Shown: positions 1 to 6,582 of the stretch, in pieces
Position numbering within the stretch: position 1 is the stretch's first letter
How the letters are laid out: every line of letters starts with the position of its first letter
Origin: an uncultured Alistipes sp.
Lineage (GTDB): Bacteria > Bacteroidota > Bacteroidia > Bacteroidales > Rikenellaceae
Assembly (NCBI GenBank): GCA_947174295.1
Contig: CAMWIG010000063.1
Location: 1 to 9,816 of the forward strand
Length of the DNA: 9,816 nucleotides
Reading direction: 5' to 3'
Notes under the pieces: generated by a model
What the model was told of the DNA's origin: nothing
The model's input: only the letters and a program-made list of their open reading frames with translations
Databases searched by the model: none
Program-made: the position numbers and the translations under genes

Positions 1-474
1 GTCGATATCCTCGTGGTACTCCGTACCGTAAATCGTGTTGTTGGTGGTTATGTGGAGATAGTCCAAATCCGCGGGAATGGCGAAGCCCTTGGGAATATAG
101 CAGAAGTTGCGATCCTCCGACGTGGCCAGCACCTCGACCTCGCCGTAGCGCTTGGCCTCCTTTATGGCCTTCTTGGCCCACACGCCGGTGTTGACGTAAC
201 CGGCTTTCTTGCCGAGGAAATTCGCGGGCACCTCGAAGAACTGCGTGCTCGCACCGCCCCCGAGGAAGATGATTTTGTAGTTCTCGGGAATATCGAGCAA
301 TTCGCGGAACAGAGCGTCGGCAGTCGACATCACCGCATCGAAATCGGGCGTGCGATGGGAAATCGAAAGGATCGAGAGCCCCGAACCGTTAAAATCGAGA
401 ACGGCCTGCGCCGCCTTTTCCACGACCTCCTGAGGTAGAATCGAAGGTCCCGCGTTGAAATTGTGCTTTTTCAT
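1..474 (-). CDS. serC: Phosphoserine aminotransferase, N-terminal 158 residues (cut by window edge)
   Basis: SerC is a cytoplasmic PLP enzyme that converts 3-phosphohydroxypyruvate and glutamate to phosphoserine and 2-oxoglutarate, the second step of serine synthesis; it also acts in PLP synthesis in some bacteria. Reading the minus strand from the ATG at 474 gives an open frame to the window edge. It opens with the family start FNAGPSILP (residues 6-14), followed by SHRTPDF (39-45, equivalent to the SHR region that binds the substrate carboxylate), then GGGAST (74-79 region, the cofactor phosphate loop), YVNTGVWAKKAIKEAK, and TTNNTIYG near the edge (equivalent to the CPNETIDG segment of E. 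coli SerC). The PLP lysine and C-terminal half lie outside the window. There is no Shine-Dalgarno sequence before the ATG, only A-rich sequence, which is normal in Bacteroidetes. It is divergent from yicC. In Bacteroidetes serA often follows serC, but that cannot be seen here. Confidence 0.95.
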   Translation of the reverse strand, partial: MKKHNFNAGPSILPQEVVEKAAQAVLDFNGSGLSILSISHRTPDFDAVMSTADALFRELLDIPENYKIIFLGGGASTQFFEVPANFLGKKAGYVNTGVWAKKAIKEAKRYGEVEVLATSEDRNFCYIPKGFAIPADLDYLHITTNNTIYGTEYHEDID

Positions 475-535
475 AATGCTTTGATATTTTTGTTATGCGG
501 TTATGTTCCGAAAATCTTCTGTTAGTTTTATAACA

Positions 536-566
536 CAAATATACGATAAATAAAATAAAAAACGAA
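536..566 (-). promoter_or_regulatory. Putative serC promoter (Bacteroidetes type)
   Basis: On the minus strand the box TATATTTG (536-543) matches the Bacteroidetes -7 consensus TAnnTTTG exactly. Nineteen bases upstream lies TTCG (563-566), one mismatch from the -33 element TTTG, within the usual spacing. Transcription would start near 530, giving a leader of roughly 55 nt before the serC ATG. Inferred from motif and spacing only. Confidence 0.55.
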
Positions 567-618
567 TTTTTCGCCGAGAATTATTCGCGGCGCTGAATCG
601 TCTTTGAGCTTTATTTTG

Positions 619-626
619 TATTTTTG
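619..626 (+). promoter_or_regulatory. Putative promoter -7 box of the yicC operon
   Basis: TATTTTTG matches the Bacteroidetes -7 consensus TAnnTTTG and is followed by CAAA, a common continuation. No good TTTG lies at the expected -33 distance; the nearest, at 603-606, is too close (12-nt spacing). If used, transcription would begin around 630-633 and the leader before the yicC ATG at 643 would be only about 10-13 nt, with no Shine-Dalgarno. This box also argues against the in-frame TTG at 604 as a start, since that lies upstream of the promoter. Confidence 0.5.
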
Positions 627-633
627 CAAAAAT
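620..633. repeat. 14-bp perfect palindrome over the yicC promoter
   Basis: ATTTTTGCAAAAAT reads the same on both strands. It overlaps the -7 box and the likely transcription start. Part of the symmetry comes from the promoter consensus itself (TTTGCA), so it may be a by-product and not an operator. Confidence 0.4.
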
Positions 634-642
634 TTCGGACAA

Positions 643-1515
643 ATGATAAAGTCAATGACAGGATTCGGCCGCGGCGAAGCATCGCTGCCGAACAAAAAGA
701 TAACGGTCGAAATCCGCTCGCTCAACTCCAAACAGCTCGACCTCTCGGTCAAAGTCCCCGCCATCTACCGGCAGTCGGAATACGACGTGCGCGACATGGT
801 CGGCAAATCGTTGCAGAGAGGAAAGGTCGACGTGTTCGTCTCGGTGGAGAGTACGGCAGTCGAGACTTCGGCCCATATAAACAAGGATGCGTTCCGCGAA
901 TACCTCCGCCAGATGAACGATGCCCTCAACTATTCGGGCATCGACGCCGGCTACGACGCCATGCTTCCTGCCCTGATGCGCCTGCCGGACGTCGTATCGG
1001 CCGAAACAGCGCGCGTGAGCGAGGAGGAGACCGCAGCGCTCATGCAGGCCGTGCGCGACGCCGTGGCCCGAATCGACGCATTCCGCTCGCAGGAGGGCGC
1101 CATACTCATCGCCGACCTGCTGCACCGCGTCGACAAAATCGAGTCGTACAAGGAGCAGGTGGTCCCGTTCGAAAAGGCCCGCACCGACGCCATAAGAAAT
1201 CGCATCGTCGAGCATATTTCGCAGCTCGGAGTCGACGTCGACCGCAACCGGCTGGAACAGGAGATGATATTCTACATCGAGAAGCTCGACATCACCGAGG
1301 AGAAGGTTCGTCTGTCGAACCACTGCCGCTACTTCCGCGAAGTGGCCGCCTCGGAAGACGGCGCAGGACGCAAACTCGGATTCATCGCACAGGAGATGGG
1401 CCGCGAAATCAACACGCTCGGCTCCAAATCCAACGAGTCGAACATGCAGATTCTGGTGGTGAAGATGAAGGACGAACTCGAAAAAATCAAGGAACAGGTA
1501 CTCAACATTCTTTAA
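643..1515 (+). CDS. yicC: YicC/YloC family endoribonuclease
   Basis: This 290-residue cytoplasmic protein has both family signatures. The start MIKSMTGFGRGE is the hallmark N-terminus (YicC_N domain, about residues 1-155). The last 40 residues (251-290) hold the DUF1732 signature: EMGREINTLGSKSN, then a helix with VVKMKDELEKIKEQV. E. coli YicC and B. subtilis YloC have been reported as endoribonucleases that influence small-RNA and mRNA turnover; the role in Bacteroidetes is inferred from family. The ATG at 643 is chosen because it starts exactly at the conserved MIKSMTGFG; a TTG at 604 would add 13 unconserved residues and lies upstream of the promoter box. It is the first gene of the six-gene run, with gmk 4 bp downstream. 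A yicC-gmk(-nadD) order is, as I recall, common in Bacteroidetes. Confidence 0.95.
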   Translation: MIKSMTGFGRGEASLPNKKITVEIRSLNSKQLDLSVKVPAIYRQSEYDVRDMVGKSLQRGKVDVFVSVESTAVETSAHINKDAFREYLRQMNDALNYSGIDAGYDAMLPALMRLPDVVSAETARVSEEETAALMQAVRDAVARIDAFRSQEGAILIADLLHRVDKIESYKEQVVPFEKARTDAIRNRIVEHISQLGVDVDRNRLEQEMIFYIEKLDITEEKVRLSNHCRYFREVAASEDGAGRKLGFIAQEMGREINTLGSKSNESNMQILVVKMKDELEKIKEQVLNIL

Positions 1516-1519
1516 GACA

Positions 1520-2083
1520 ATGGGTAAAGTCATCATATTCTCCGCCCCGAGCGGTTCCGGCAAAACCACGATAGTAAAGGCTCTGCTCGAAGTATTCCCG
1601 CAGCTCGAATTCTCGATTTCGGCCACGAGCCGAGCCCCCCGCGGCGCCGAGCGCGACGGTGTGGACTACTACTTTCTGACCGAGGAGGAGTTCCGGCGCA
1701 AAATCGACGCCGACAGCTTCGTCGAATACGAAGAGGTTTACGCCGGCACCCACTACGGCACACTGCGCAGCGAGGTGGAGCGAATCTGGAACAAAGGAAA
1801 CGTCATCGTATTCGACGTCGACGTAATGGGCGGCATCAACATCAAGCGCATCTTCGGCGACGACGCCCGTTCGATATTCATCATGCCGCCGTCGATAGAG
1901 GAGCTTCGACGCCGTTTGGTAAACCGCGCGACGGACGCACCCGAAGTAATCGAGAAACGCGTCGCCAAGGCCGAGTTCGAACTGACCAAGGCGGCGGAAT
2001 TCGACTGCACGGTGGTGAACGACGACCTCGAAGAGGCCATAGCCCGAACCACGGACATAATAACCCGATTCATCGAGGAGTAG
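1520..2083 (+). CDS. gmk: Guanylate kinase
   Basis: Gmk phosphorylates GMP (and dGMP) to GDP with ATP in the cytoplasm, an essential step of GTP supply. At 187 residues it has the normal bacterial length. The P-loop is APSGSGKTT at residues 9-17. The GMP-binding set is intact: S34, R38 and R41 in SATSRAPR, Y50, E69 and Y79 in the YGT motif; the numbering nearly matches the yeast enzyme. VFDVDVMGG is the Walker B-like strand, and the lid/C-terminal region has ELRRRLVNR and the late VVNDDLEEA. The start at 1520, 4 bp after the yicC stop, gives the usual short N-terminus. nadD follows after 2 bp, so the three genes are almost certainly cotranscribed. Nothing looks broken. Confidence 0.97.
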   Translation: MGKVIIFSAPSGSGKTTIVKALLEVFPQLEFSISATSRAPRGAERDGVDYYFLTEEEFRRKIDADSFVEYEEVYAGTHYGTLRSEVERIWNKGNVIVFDVDVMGGINIKRIFGDDARSIFIMPPSIEELRRRLVNRATDAPEVIEKRVAKAEFELTKAAEFDCTVVNDDLEEAIARTTDIITRFIEE

Positions 2084-2085
2084 CG

Positions 2086-2904
2086 ATGGCCAGACAACGC
2101 GTCATGCTATATTTCGGGTCGTTCGACCCGATACACAACGGCCATACGGCGCTCGCCGAATGGGTCGTCGAGCACGCTCTGTGCGACATGGCCGTGCTTG
2201 TCGTCTCGCCGCAGAATCCGCACAAGCGCGACCTGCGGCAGACTCCCGAGCTCGACCGCTTCTCCATGGCCGAACTCGCCTGCGCGGCATCGCGCTTCCC
2301 CGACCGCATAAAACCGTCGGCAGTGGAGTTCCTGCTGCCGCGCCCGTCGTACACGATCGACACGCTGCGCTACCTGAGCGAAGAGTTCGGCGGCAACATG
2401 GAGTTCTCGATACTCATGGGCGGCGATTTGGTCGGGAAGTTCGACACGTGGAAAGAGGCCGAAACCCTGCGGCGCGACTATCCGATATACGTCTACCCGC
2501 GCCGGGGATACGACGTCTCGCAGCTCGGCGACGGAATGACCTATCTCTCCGACGCCCCGATGTGCGACTTCTCCTCCACGGAGGTGCGCCGCACGATAGA
2601 GACGGGCGGCGATGCGAGCCGCATGGTGGCGCCCGCCGTGCTGGGATACATCCGCGAGAAAAAACTGTGGAGTCCCGAGCTCTACTTCGATTCGCTCTCA
2701 GAGCGCATCGCCGCCGAGCCTGAGAACCCCGAAATTCTTCTCGAACGCGGACGCTGGTACTACCGCCGCAACGAGTGGGGCAAGGCCCTGAACGACTTCA
2801 ACCGCGCAGCGGAGATAGCGCCCGACTGCACCGAAGCGCGACAGATGCGCGAAATGATTTACGAAATTCTGCAATTCAGATATACCGACATATACAATCC
2901 ATGA
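2086..2904 (+). CDS. nadD: Nicotinate-mononucleotide adenylyltransferase with C-terminal TPR extension
   Basis: NadD joins ATP and nicotinate mononucleotide to make deamido-NAD, the step before NAD synthetase. The core (about residues 1-193) has the nucleotidyltransferase motif GSFDPIHNGH at 11-20 and the second ATP motif SSTEVR at 163-168, followed by a family-typical end with APAVLGYIREKKLW. The protein is 272 residues, about 75 more than a standard NadD. The extra part contains a helix-turn-helix that fits one tetratricopeptide repeat (about residues 214-248; ERGRWYYRRNEWGKALNDF then AAEIAP), followed by a capping helix and the ending FRYTDIYNP. That ending resembles, from memory, the C-termini of small TPR proteins in Bacteroidetes. 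The start at 2086 is 2 bp after gmk. GAGGAG at 2075-2080 sits 5 nt upstream and looks like a Shine-Dalgarno, although it also encodes the Gmk C-terminus. The stop overlaps the ddl start by 4 bp (ATGA). Confidence 0.93.
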   Translation: MARQRVMLYFGSFDPIHNGHTALAEWVVEHALCDMAVLVVSPQNPHKRDLRQTPELDRFSMAELACAASRFPDRIKPSAVEFLLPRPSYTIDTLRYLSEEFGGNMEFSILMGGDLVGKFDTWKEAETLRRDYPIYVYPRRGYDVSQLGDGMTYLSDAPMCDFSSTEVRRTIETGGDASRMVAPAVLGYIREKKLWSPELYFDSLSERIAAEPENPEILLERGRWYYRRNEWGKALNDFNRAAEIAPDCTEARQMREMIYEILQFRYTDIYNP

Positions 2905-3896
2905 CAAACGACGAAAGACTCAAAATAGCGCTTCTCGCCGGCGGAGACTCCTCCGAACGCGAAATCGCACTTCAAAGCGCCGCGCAAATCGAAGCAGCGC
3001 TCGACCGCACCAAATACGACGTCACGCTCATCGACCTTCACCATCGCGACTGGCACTACACCTCGCCCGACGGACGACAGTGGCAGGTCGACAAGAACGA
3101 CTTCTCGATAACCGTCGACGGAGAGCGCAGACAATTCGACTACGCACTCATCGTAATCCACGGCACCCCCGGCGAAAACGGCATGCTGCAAGGCTATCTG
3201 GAAATGATGGACATCCCGTTCTCGTCGTGCTCCATGACCTCCTCGGTCATCACCTTCGACAAGATTTCGACCAAGCGCGCCGTGGCCGGCTGCGGGATAA
3301 ACCTCGCCCGCGAGATATTCGTCCGCCGCGGCGAGAGGGTCGACGCCGAGGCCATCGTCGCCGAGCTGGGACTTCCGCTCTTCGTGAAGCCCAACGCCAG
3401 CGGCTCGTCGTTCGGCGTTACGAAGGTCAAGAGTGCAGCGGAGATAGCGCCGGCCGTCGAGGCGGCGCTCGCCGAGAGCGACGACGTGCTCATCGAGGAG
3501 TTCGTCGCAGGCCGCGAAATGGGCTGCGGCGTGATGATAGCCGGCGGCAGGGAGTACCTGTTCCCCGTCACCGAGATTCGCCCGAAAAAGGAGTTCTTCG
3601 ACTTCGAAGCCAAATACTCGGCCGGAGCATCCGAAGAGATTACGCCCGCCGAAATCGACGAAGACATCAGGGCCGAGCTCAACCGCATGACGCTGGCCGC
3701 ATACCGCGCCTGCCGCTGCTCGGGCATAGTGCGCATAGATTTCATCGTAACGCCCGACGGCCGCCCCTACATGATTGAAATCAACACCATCCCGGGCATG
3801 AGTTCGGGCAGCATAGTCCCCAAGCAGGTGCGCGCCGCCGGAATGACGCTCGGGGAGGTGTACGACATTATAATCGAAAACACACGCCGCAAATGA
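2901..3896 (+). CDS. ddl: D-alanine--D-alanine ligase
   Basis: Ddl is a cytoplasmic ATP-grasp enzyme that joins two D-alanines for the peptidoglycan stem peptide. The 331-residue protein has the N-terminal AGGDSSEREIALQS (13-26, including the catalytic Glu region), HGTPGENG (87-94), the ATP loop PNASGSSFGVTKV (164-176), FDFEAKY (ending at Tyr239) and the metal/substrate motif EINTIPGMSSGS (293-304). Tyr239, in the position equivalent to Tyr216 of E. coli DdlB, is the residue seen in D-Ala:D-Ala ligases; D-lactate-using ligases have Phe there, so normal dipeptide synthesis is expected. The ATG at 2901 overlaps the nadD stop (ATGA), which suggests translational coupling; an upstream in-frame ATG at 2775 inside nadD would add 42 unrelated residues. 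The stop overlaps the next gene in the same way. Confidence 0.96.
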   Translation: MTNDERLKIALLAGGDSSEREIALQSAAQIEAALDRTKYDVTLIDLHHRDWHYTSPDGRQWQVDKNDFSITVDGERRQFDYALIVIHGTPGENGMLQGYLEMMDIPFSSCSMTSSVITFDKISTKRAVAGCGINLAREIFVRRGERVDAEAIVAELGLPLFVKPNASGSSFGVTKVKSAAEIAPAVEAALAESDDVLIEEFVAGREMGCGVMIAGGREYLFPVTEIRPKKEFFDFEAKYSAGASEEITPAEIDEDIRAELNRMTLAAYRACRCSGIVRIDFIVTPDGRPYMIEINTIPGMSSGSIVPKQVRAAGMTLGEVYDIIIENTRRK

Positions 3897-4480
3897 TCGA
3901 AATAGACGACAAAATCGTAAGCACCGACCTGCTTACCGAACGCTTCGCCTGCGACCTCGGCCGCTGCAAGGGCATATGCTGCGTGGAGGGCAATGCCGGA
4001 GCGCCGCTCGACATCGACGAGGTCGACACGCTCGAAGAGGAGTACGAGAATTACAAGCCCTACATGACACCCGAAGGCATAGCCGAAATCGAGCGTCAGG
4101 GATTCATGGTCGTCGACGAAGACGGCGACTACACGACGCCGCTCGTCGGCGATGCCGAGTGCGCATACTCGTGCACCGAGAACGGCATAACCTTCTGCGC
4201 AATAGAGAAGGCGTGGCGTGACGGGCGGACGACATTCCGCAAACCCGTCTCGTGCCACCTCTATCCGATACGCTTGGTGAACTTCTCGAACGGAACCGTC
4301 GGGCTCAACTATCACCGCTGGAACGTCTGCGCCTCGGCCCGCGAGTGCGGCGCCAAGGCAGGCATTCCCGTCTATCGCTCGCTCCGCGAACCGATAGTGC
4401 GCCGCTTCGGCGAGGAGTTTTACAAAGCGCTCGAAGCCGCCGAAGAGTATATCAACGAATCCCGAAACAACGAACGATAA
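3893..4480 (+). CDS. DUF3109 family cysteine-rich protein
   Basis: This 195-residue soluble protein matches what I know of the DUF3109 family, common in Bacteroidetes and of unknown function. It has ten cysteines: C20, C25, C29 and C30 (in CDLGRCKGICC), C90, C94, C102, C121 (in SCHLYPIR), C146 and C152. The spacing resembles the CxxCxxxCC metal-cluster proteins (YkgJ-like), so binding of zinc or an iron-sulfur cluster is likely but inferred. There is no signal peptide or membrane segment, so it should be cytoplasmic. The ATG at 3893 overlaps the ddl stop by 4 bp (ATGA), suggesting coupled translation. The secreted peptidase gene starts 16 bp downstream. The context hints at a link with wall metabolism, but no activity can be assigned. 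Confidence 0.85.
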   Translation: MIEIDDKIVSTDLLTERFACDLGRCKGICCVEGNAGAPLDIDEVDTLEEEYENYKPYMTPEGIAEIERQGFMVVDEDGDYTTPLVGDAECAYSCTENGITFCAIEKAWRDGRTTFRKPVSCHLYPIRLVNFSNGTVGLNYHRWNVCASARECGAKAGIPVYRSLREPIVRRFGEEFYKALEAAEEYINESRNNER

Positions 4481-4496
4481 TCGAATTACAAGAAAA

Positions 4497-5684
4497 ATGA
4501 TAAGAACCTTCCTGTTTGCATCGGCACTGCTGCTGATAGCACCCGCATCCGCACAAAAGAGAACCTCGAAAAACCGGCGCGCGAAAGCTGCCGTCGAAGA
4601 GTCCCGCACGACCGACTCGCTGCGCAGCGTCACAGCCGGGCAGGCCGCCGAAATCGACTCGCTGAGAAGCCTGCTCTTCGCAGCAGAGCACCGCTCGGCG
4701 GAACCCGAAGAGACGATTGCCGAACCTGCGAAGATGTCGCCGGAGGACTCGATAGCCTACGTGCAGGCCCGGCTCCAACCGACCAAAATAGCATCGACGT
4801 TCGACACCAACGGAGTGGCCGTAATCGACACGCTCGGCTCGGGCGACCCGTCGGTCATGGTCGTACTCTACACCAACAACACATGGAAATACGTCCGCAA
4901 CCGCGACGCAGTGAAAGACCCCACGGTATTCGACAAGTATTGGGACACCTCGTCGCTGTTCCCGTATCGCGAGGTCGGCATGAACGGCATTCCCAACTCG
5001 GTAATAATAGATTTGGTCGACGAGCACAACTGCTACCACTGCCCCTACAAGGGTAAAATACATCCGCGCGGCAAATACGGCCCGCGCCGCAACCGCCAGC
5101 ATCAGGGCGTCGACCTTCCGCTCCGCACGGGCGACACGATTTATGCGGCGTTCAGCGGCCGCGTCCGCATCTCGCAGTACAACCGCGGCGGATACGGCAA
5201 CCTGGTAATCATACGCCACGACAACGGGCTGGAAACATACTACGGCCACCTCTCGGAGCGTCTGGTCGAGCCCAATCAGTGGGTCGAGGCCGGACACGTC
5301 ATCGGACTCGGCGGCTCGACGGGACGCAGCACCGGCCCGCACCTCCATTTCGAGACGCGATACTACGGCCAGTCTTTCGACCCGGAGCGTCTGATAGACT
5401 TCGAAAAAGGTTATCTCTGCCGTGAGATGTTTCTGCTGAAAAAATCCTATTTCAGCATCTATTCCAATGCCGGCCAGGACTTCGAGGACGAGATAGCCAA
5501 CGAGGAGCAGGACAAGAAGGAGGCAGCCGAGCGGGCGGCGATGAAGTACCACAAGATTCGTTCGGGCGATACGCTCGGCGCAATCGCCCGCAAGTACGGC
5601 ACGACGGTGAACAACATCTGCCGCCTGAACGGCATAAAGTCCACCACGGTGCTCCGCATAGGCCGCACGCTGCGAGTGAGATAG
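4497..5684 (+). CDS. Secreted M23 family metallopeptidase with C-terminal LysM domain
   Basis: This 395-residue protein is a likely periplasmic peptidoglycan endopeptidase. Residues 1-19 form a signal peptide (hydrophobic FLFASALLLIAPASA, cleavage before Q20). A basic, low-complexity stretch follows, then a short coiled coil with DSLRS repeated two heptads apart (40-44, 54-58). The M23 (LytM) domain runs from about 176 to 300 and keeps the zinc ligands H202 and D206 (HQGVD) and H284, plus the catalytic H251 (YYGHLS) and H282 (HLHF). The LysM domain at 351-395 (RSGDTLGAIARKYGT, then LNGI and IGRTLRV) binds glycan. NlpD/EnvC-type activators share this layout but lack catalytic residues; here all are present, so an active enzyme is favoured. 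CxxC at C179/C182 precedes the catalytic domain. It is the last gene of the operon; a terminator follows 18 bp later. Confidence 0.93.
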   Translation: MIRTFLFASALLLIAPASAQKRTSKNRRAKAAVEESRTTDSLRSVTAGQAAEIDSLRSLLFAAEHRSAEPEETIAEPAKMSPEDSIAYVQARLQPTKIASTFDTNGVAVIDTLGSGDPSVMVVLYTNNTWKYVRNRDAVKDPTVFDKYWDTSSLFPYREVGMNGIPNSVIIDLVDEHNCYHCPYKGKIHPRGKYGPRRNRQHQGVDLPLRTGDTIYAAFSGRVRISQYNRGGYGNLVIIRHDNGLETYYGHLSERLVEPNQWVEAGHVIGLGGSTGRSTGPHLHFETRYYGQSFDPERLIDFEKGYLCREMFLLKKSYFSIYSNAGQDFEDEIANEEQDKKEAAERAAMKYHKIRSGDTLGAIARKYGTTVNNICRLNGIKSTTVLRIGRTLRVR

Positions 5685-5702
5685 CGCACACTCATCAAAT
5701 GG

Positions 5703-5736
5703 AAAAGGCTGTCTATCGGAAATAGACAGCCTTTTT
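5703..5736. terminator. Intrinsic terminator, likely bidirectional
   Basis: A perfect 14-bp stem (5703-5716 with 5722-5735, containing GGCTGTCTAT) closes a 5-nt loop CGGAA. On the plus strand it ends in TTTTT; on the minus strand the A tract of the left arm gives TTTT. It sits between the operon and the convergent yggS, so it can end both transcripts. Confidence 0.9.
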
Positions 5737-5855
5737 CGTGTGCTAACATGAGCCGTGTCAGACCTCGCGGCAACCTATTCGGCCGACAGCGGACCGATGC
5801 CGCAATGACCGCTTTCGTAAGATATACGACATCATCTCCAAATCCGCCATGACTG

Positions 5856-6527
5856 CTACTGTTTGCCGCCGTAATCGCGTTCGCCGAAGATGCGCGAACC
5901 TACGCGAACCATCGTCGAGCCGCACTCCACGGCGAGAGGGTAGTCGTCCGACATTCCCATCGACACCGTGTCGAATCCGTCATCGAAATAGGCCGCCAGC
6001 TGCGCCTTGTACTGCATGAGAGTCTCGAAGTCGCGGCGCACGCGCCACTCGTCGTCGGTGTTCGTGGCGATGCACATCACTCCGCGGAAACGGACGTTGC
6101 GCAGGCCGCGCCACGCTCCGCCCGCCAGATAGTCGGCAAGCTCGGACATGCTCCATCCGCTCTTCGACTCCTCCTCGGCGACATGTATCTCCAACAGCAC
6201 GTCTATCACACGACCGCACTTGGCGGCTTCACGATCTATGGTGTCGAGCAGACGGGCGCTGTCCGCCGAATGCACCATGGCCACGAACGGCGCTATGTAT
6301 TTCACCTTGTTTGTCTGCAAATGGCCTATCATGTGCCACTCTATATCCTTGGGCAAAGCCTCGTATTTGGCCTTCATCTCCTGCGGCCGGCTCTCTCCGA
6401 ATACGCGCTGTCCGGCAGCGTATGCCTCCGCTATCGCCTCGGCAGGGTGGGTCTTCGACACGGCGACCAGAATAACGCCGGCAGGCAGGGCAGCTCGCAC
6501 GGCGAGCAGATTATCCGTTACTGACAT
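5856..6527 (-). CDS. yggS: YggS family pyridoxal phosphate homeostasis protein (PLPBP)
   Basis: YggS/PLPBP is a single-domain, alanine-racemase-fold protein that binds PLP and keeps vitamin B6 and amino-acid pools in balance; no catalytic activity is firmly known. The 223-residue protein has VAVSKTHP with the PLP lysine at K25, FGESRPQE (43-50), WHMIGHLQTNK (64-74), a central SGWSMSEL, and the PLP phosphate site MGMSDDYPLAVECGSTMVR with VGSRIFG (190-215). Eukaryotic and proteobacterial members have FGEN where this has FGES; I recall FGESRPQE as the usual Bacteroidetes form. The ATG at 6527 gives the normal N-terminus. It is transcribed alone, convergent with the M23 gene and divergent from the dipeptidase gene. 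It appears intact. Confidence 0.95.
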   Translation of the reverse strand: MSVTDNLLAVRAALPAGVILVAVSKTHPAEAIAEAYAAGQRVFGESRPQEMKAKYEALPKDIEWHMIGHLQTNKVKYIAPFVAMVHSADSARLLDTIDREAAKCGRVIDVLLEIHVAEEESKSGWSMSELADYLAGGAWRGLRNVRFRGVMCIATNTDDEWRVRRDFETLMQYKAQLAAYFDDGFDTVSMGMSDDYPLAVECGSTMVRVGSRIFGERDYGGKQ

Positions 6528-6545
6528 ATATTTTCGTTAATTGTC

Positions 6546-6561
6546 TGCGTAAAATTACGCA
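6546..6561. repeat. Inverted repeat TGCGTAA-AA-TTACGCA, candidate operator
   Basis: Two 7-bp arms (6546-6552 and 6555-6561) are separated by AA. The repeat lies in the 77-bp spacer between yggS and the dipeptidase gene, just upstream of the dipeptidase -7 box (6570-6577), over the place where its -33 element would be, and within the yggS leader. This is a typical position for a repressor or activator site, but no regulator is known. Confidence 0.4.
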
Positions 6562-6569
6562 TTATTTCG

Positions 6570-6577
6570 TACATTTG
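6570..6577 (+). promoter_or_regulatory. Putative promoter -7 box of the dipeptidase gene
   Basis: TACATTTG matches the TAnnTTTG consensus exactly. No clear TTTG is found 19-21 nt upstream. Transcription from here would start near 6582, leaving a leader of about 22 nt before the ATG at 6605. It also excludes the in-frame TTG at 6575 as a start, because that codon lies inside the box. Confidence 0.5.
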
Positions 6578-6582
6578 ACTCA

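Noticed and set aside
13..438. 141-codon plus-strand open frame at the left edge
   Set aside because: It is the antisense shadow of serC, which reads on the minus strand with strong family motifs.
475..642. Search of the AT-rich serC/yicC spacer for a riboswitch, small RNA or origin
   Set aside because: Apart from the two promoter boxes and the short palindrome I see only A/T runs; there is no conserved aptamer-like structure, terminator hairpin or repeated DnaA-type box.
652..1626. 324-codon minus-strand open frame opposite yicC and the start of gmk
   Set aside because: It overlaps two well-supported genes in full and would run across their junction; there is no promoter or known domain.
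4561..4680. Possible direct repeat (DSLRS twice) in the M23 protein
   Set aside because: The two copies are 14 residues apart with differing DNA, which fits coiled-coil heptads better than a duplicated DNA element.
5748..5852. 34-codon open frame between the terminator and yggS (starts MSRVRPRG)
   Set aside because: It begins just after a strong terminator, has no promoter or ribosome site, and shows no recognisable features; no evidence of coding.
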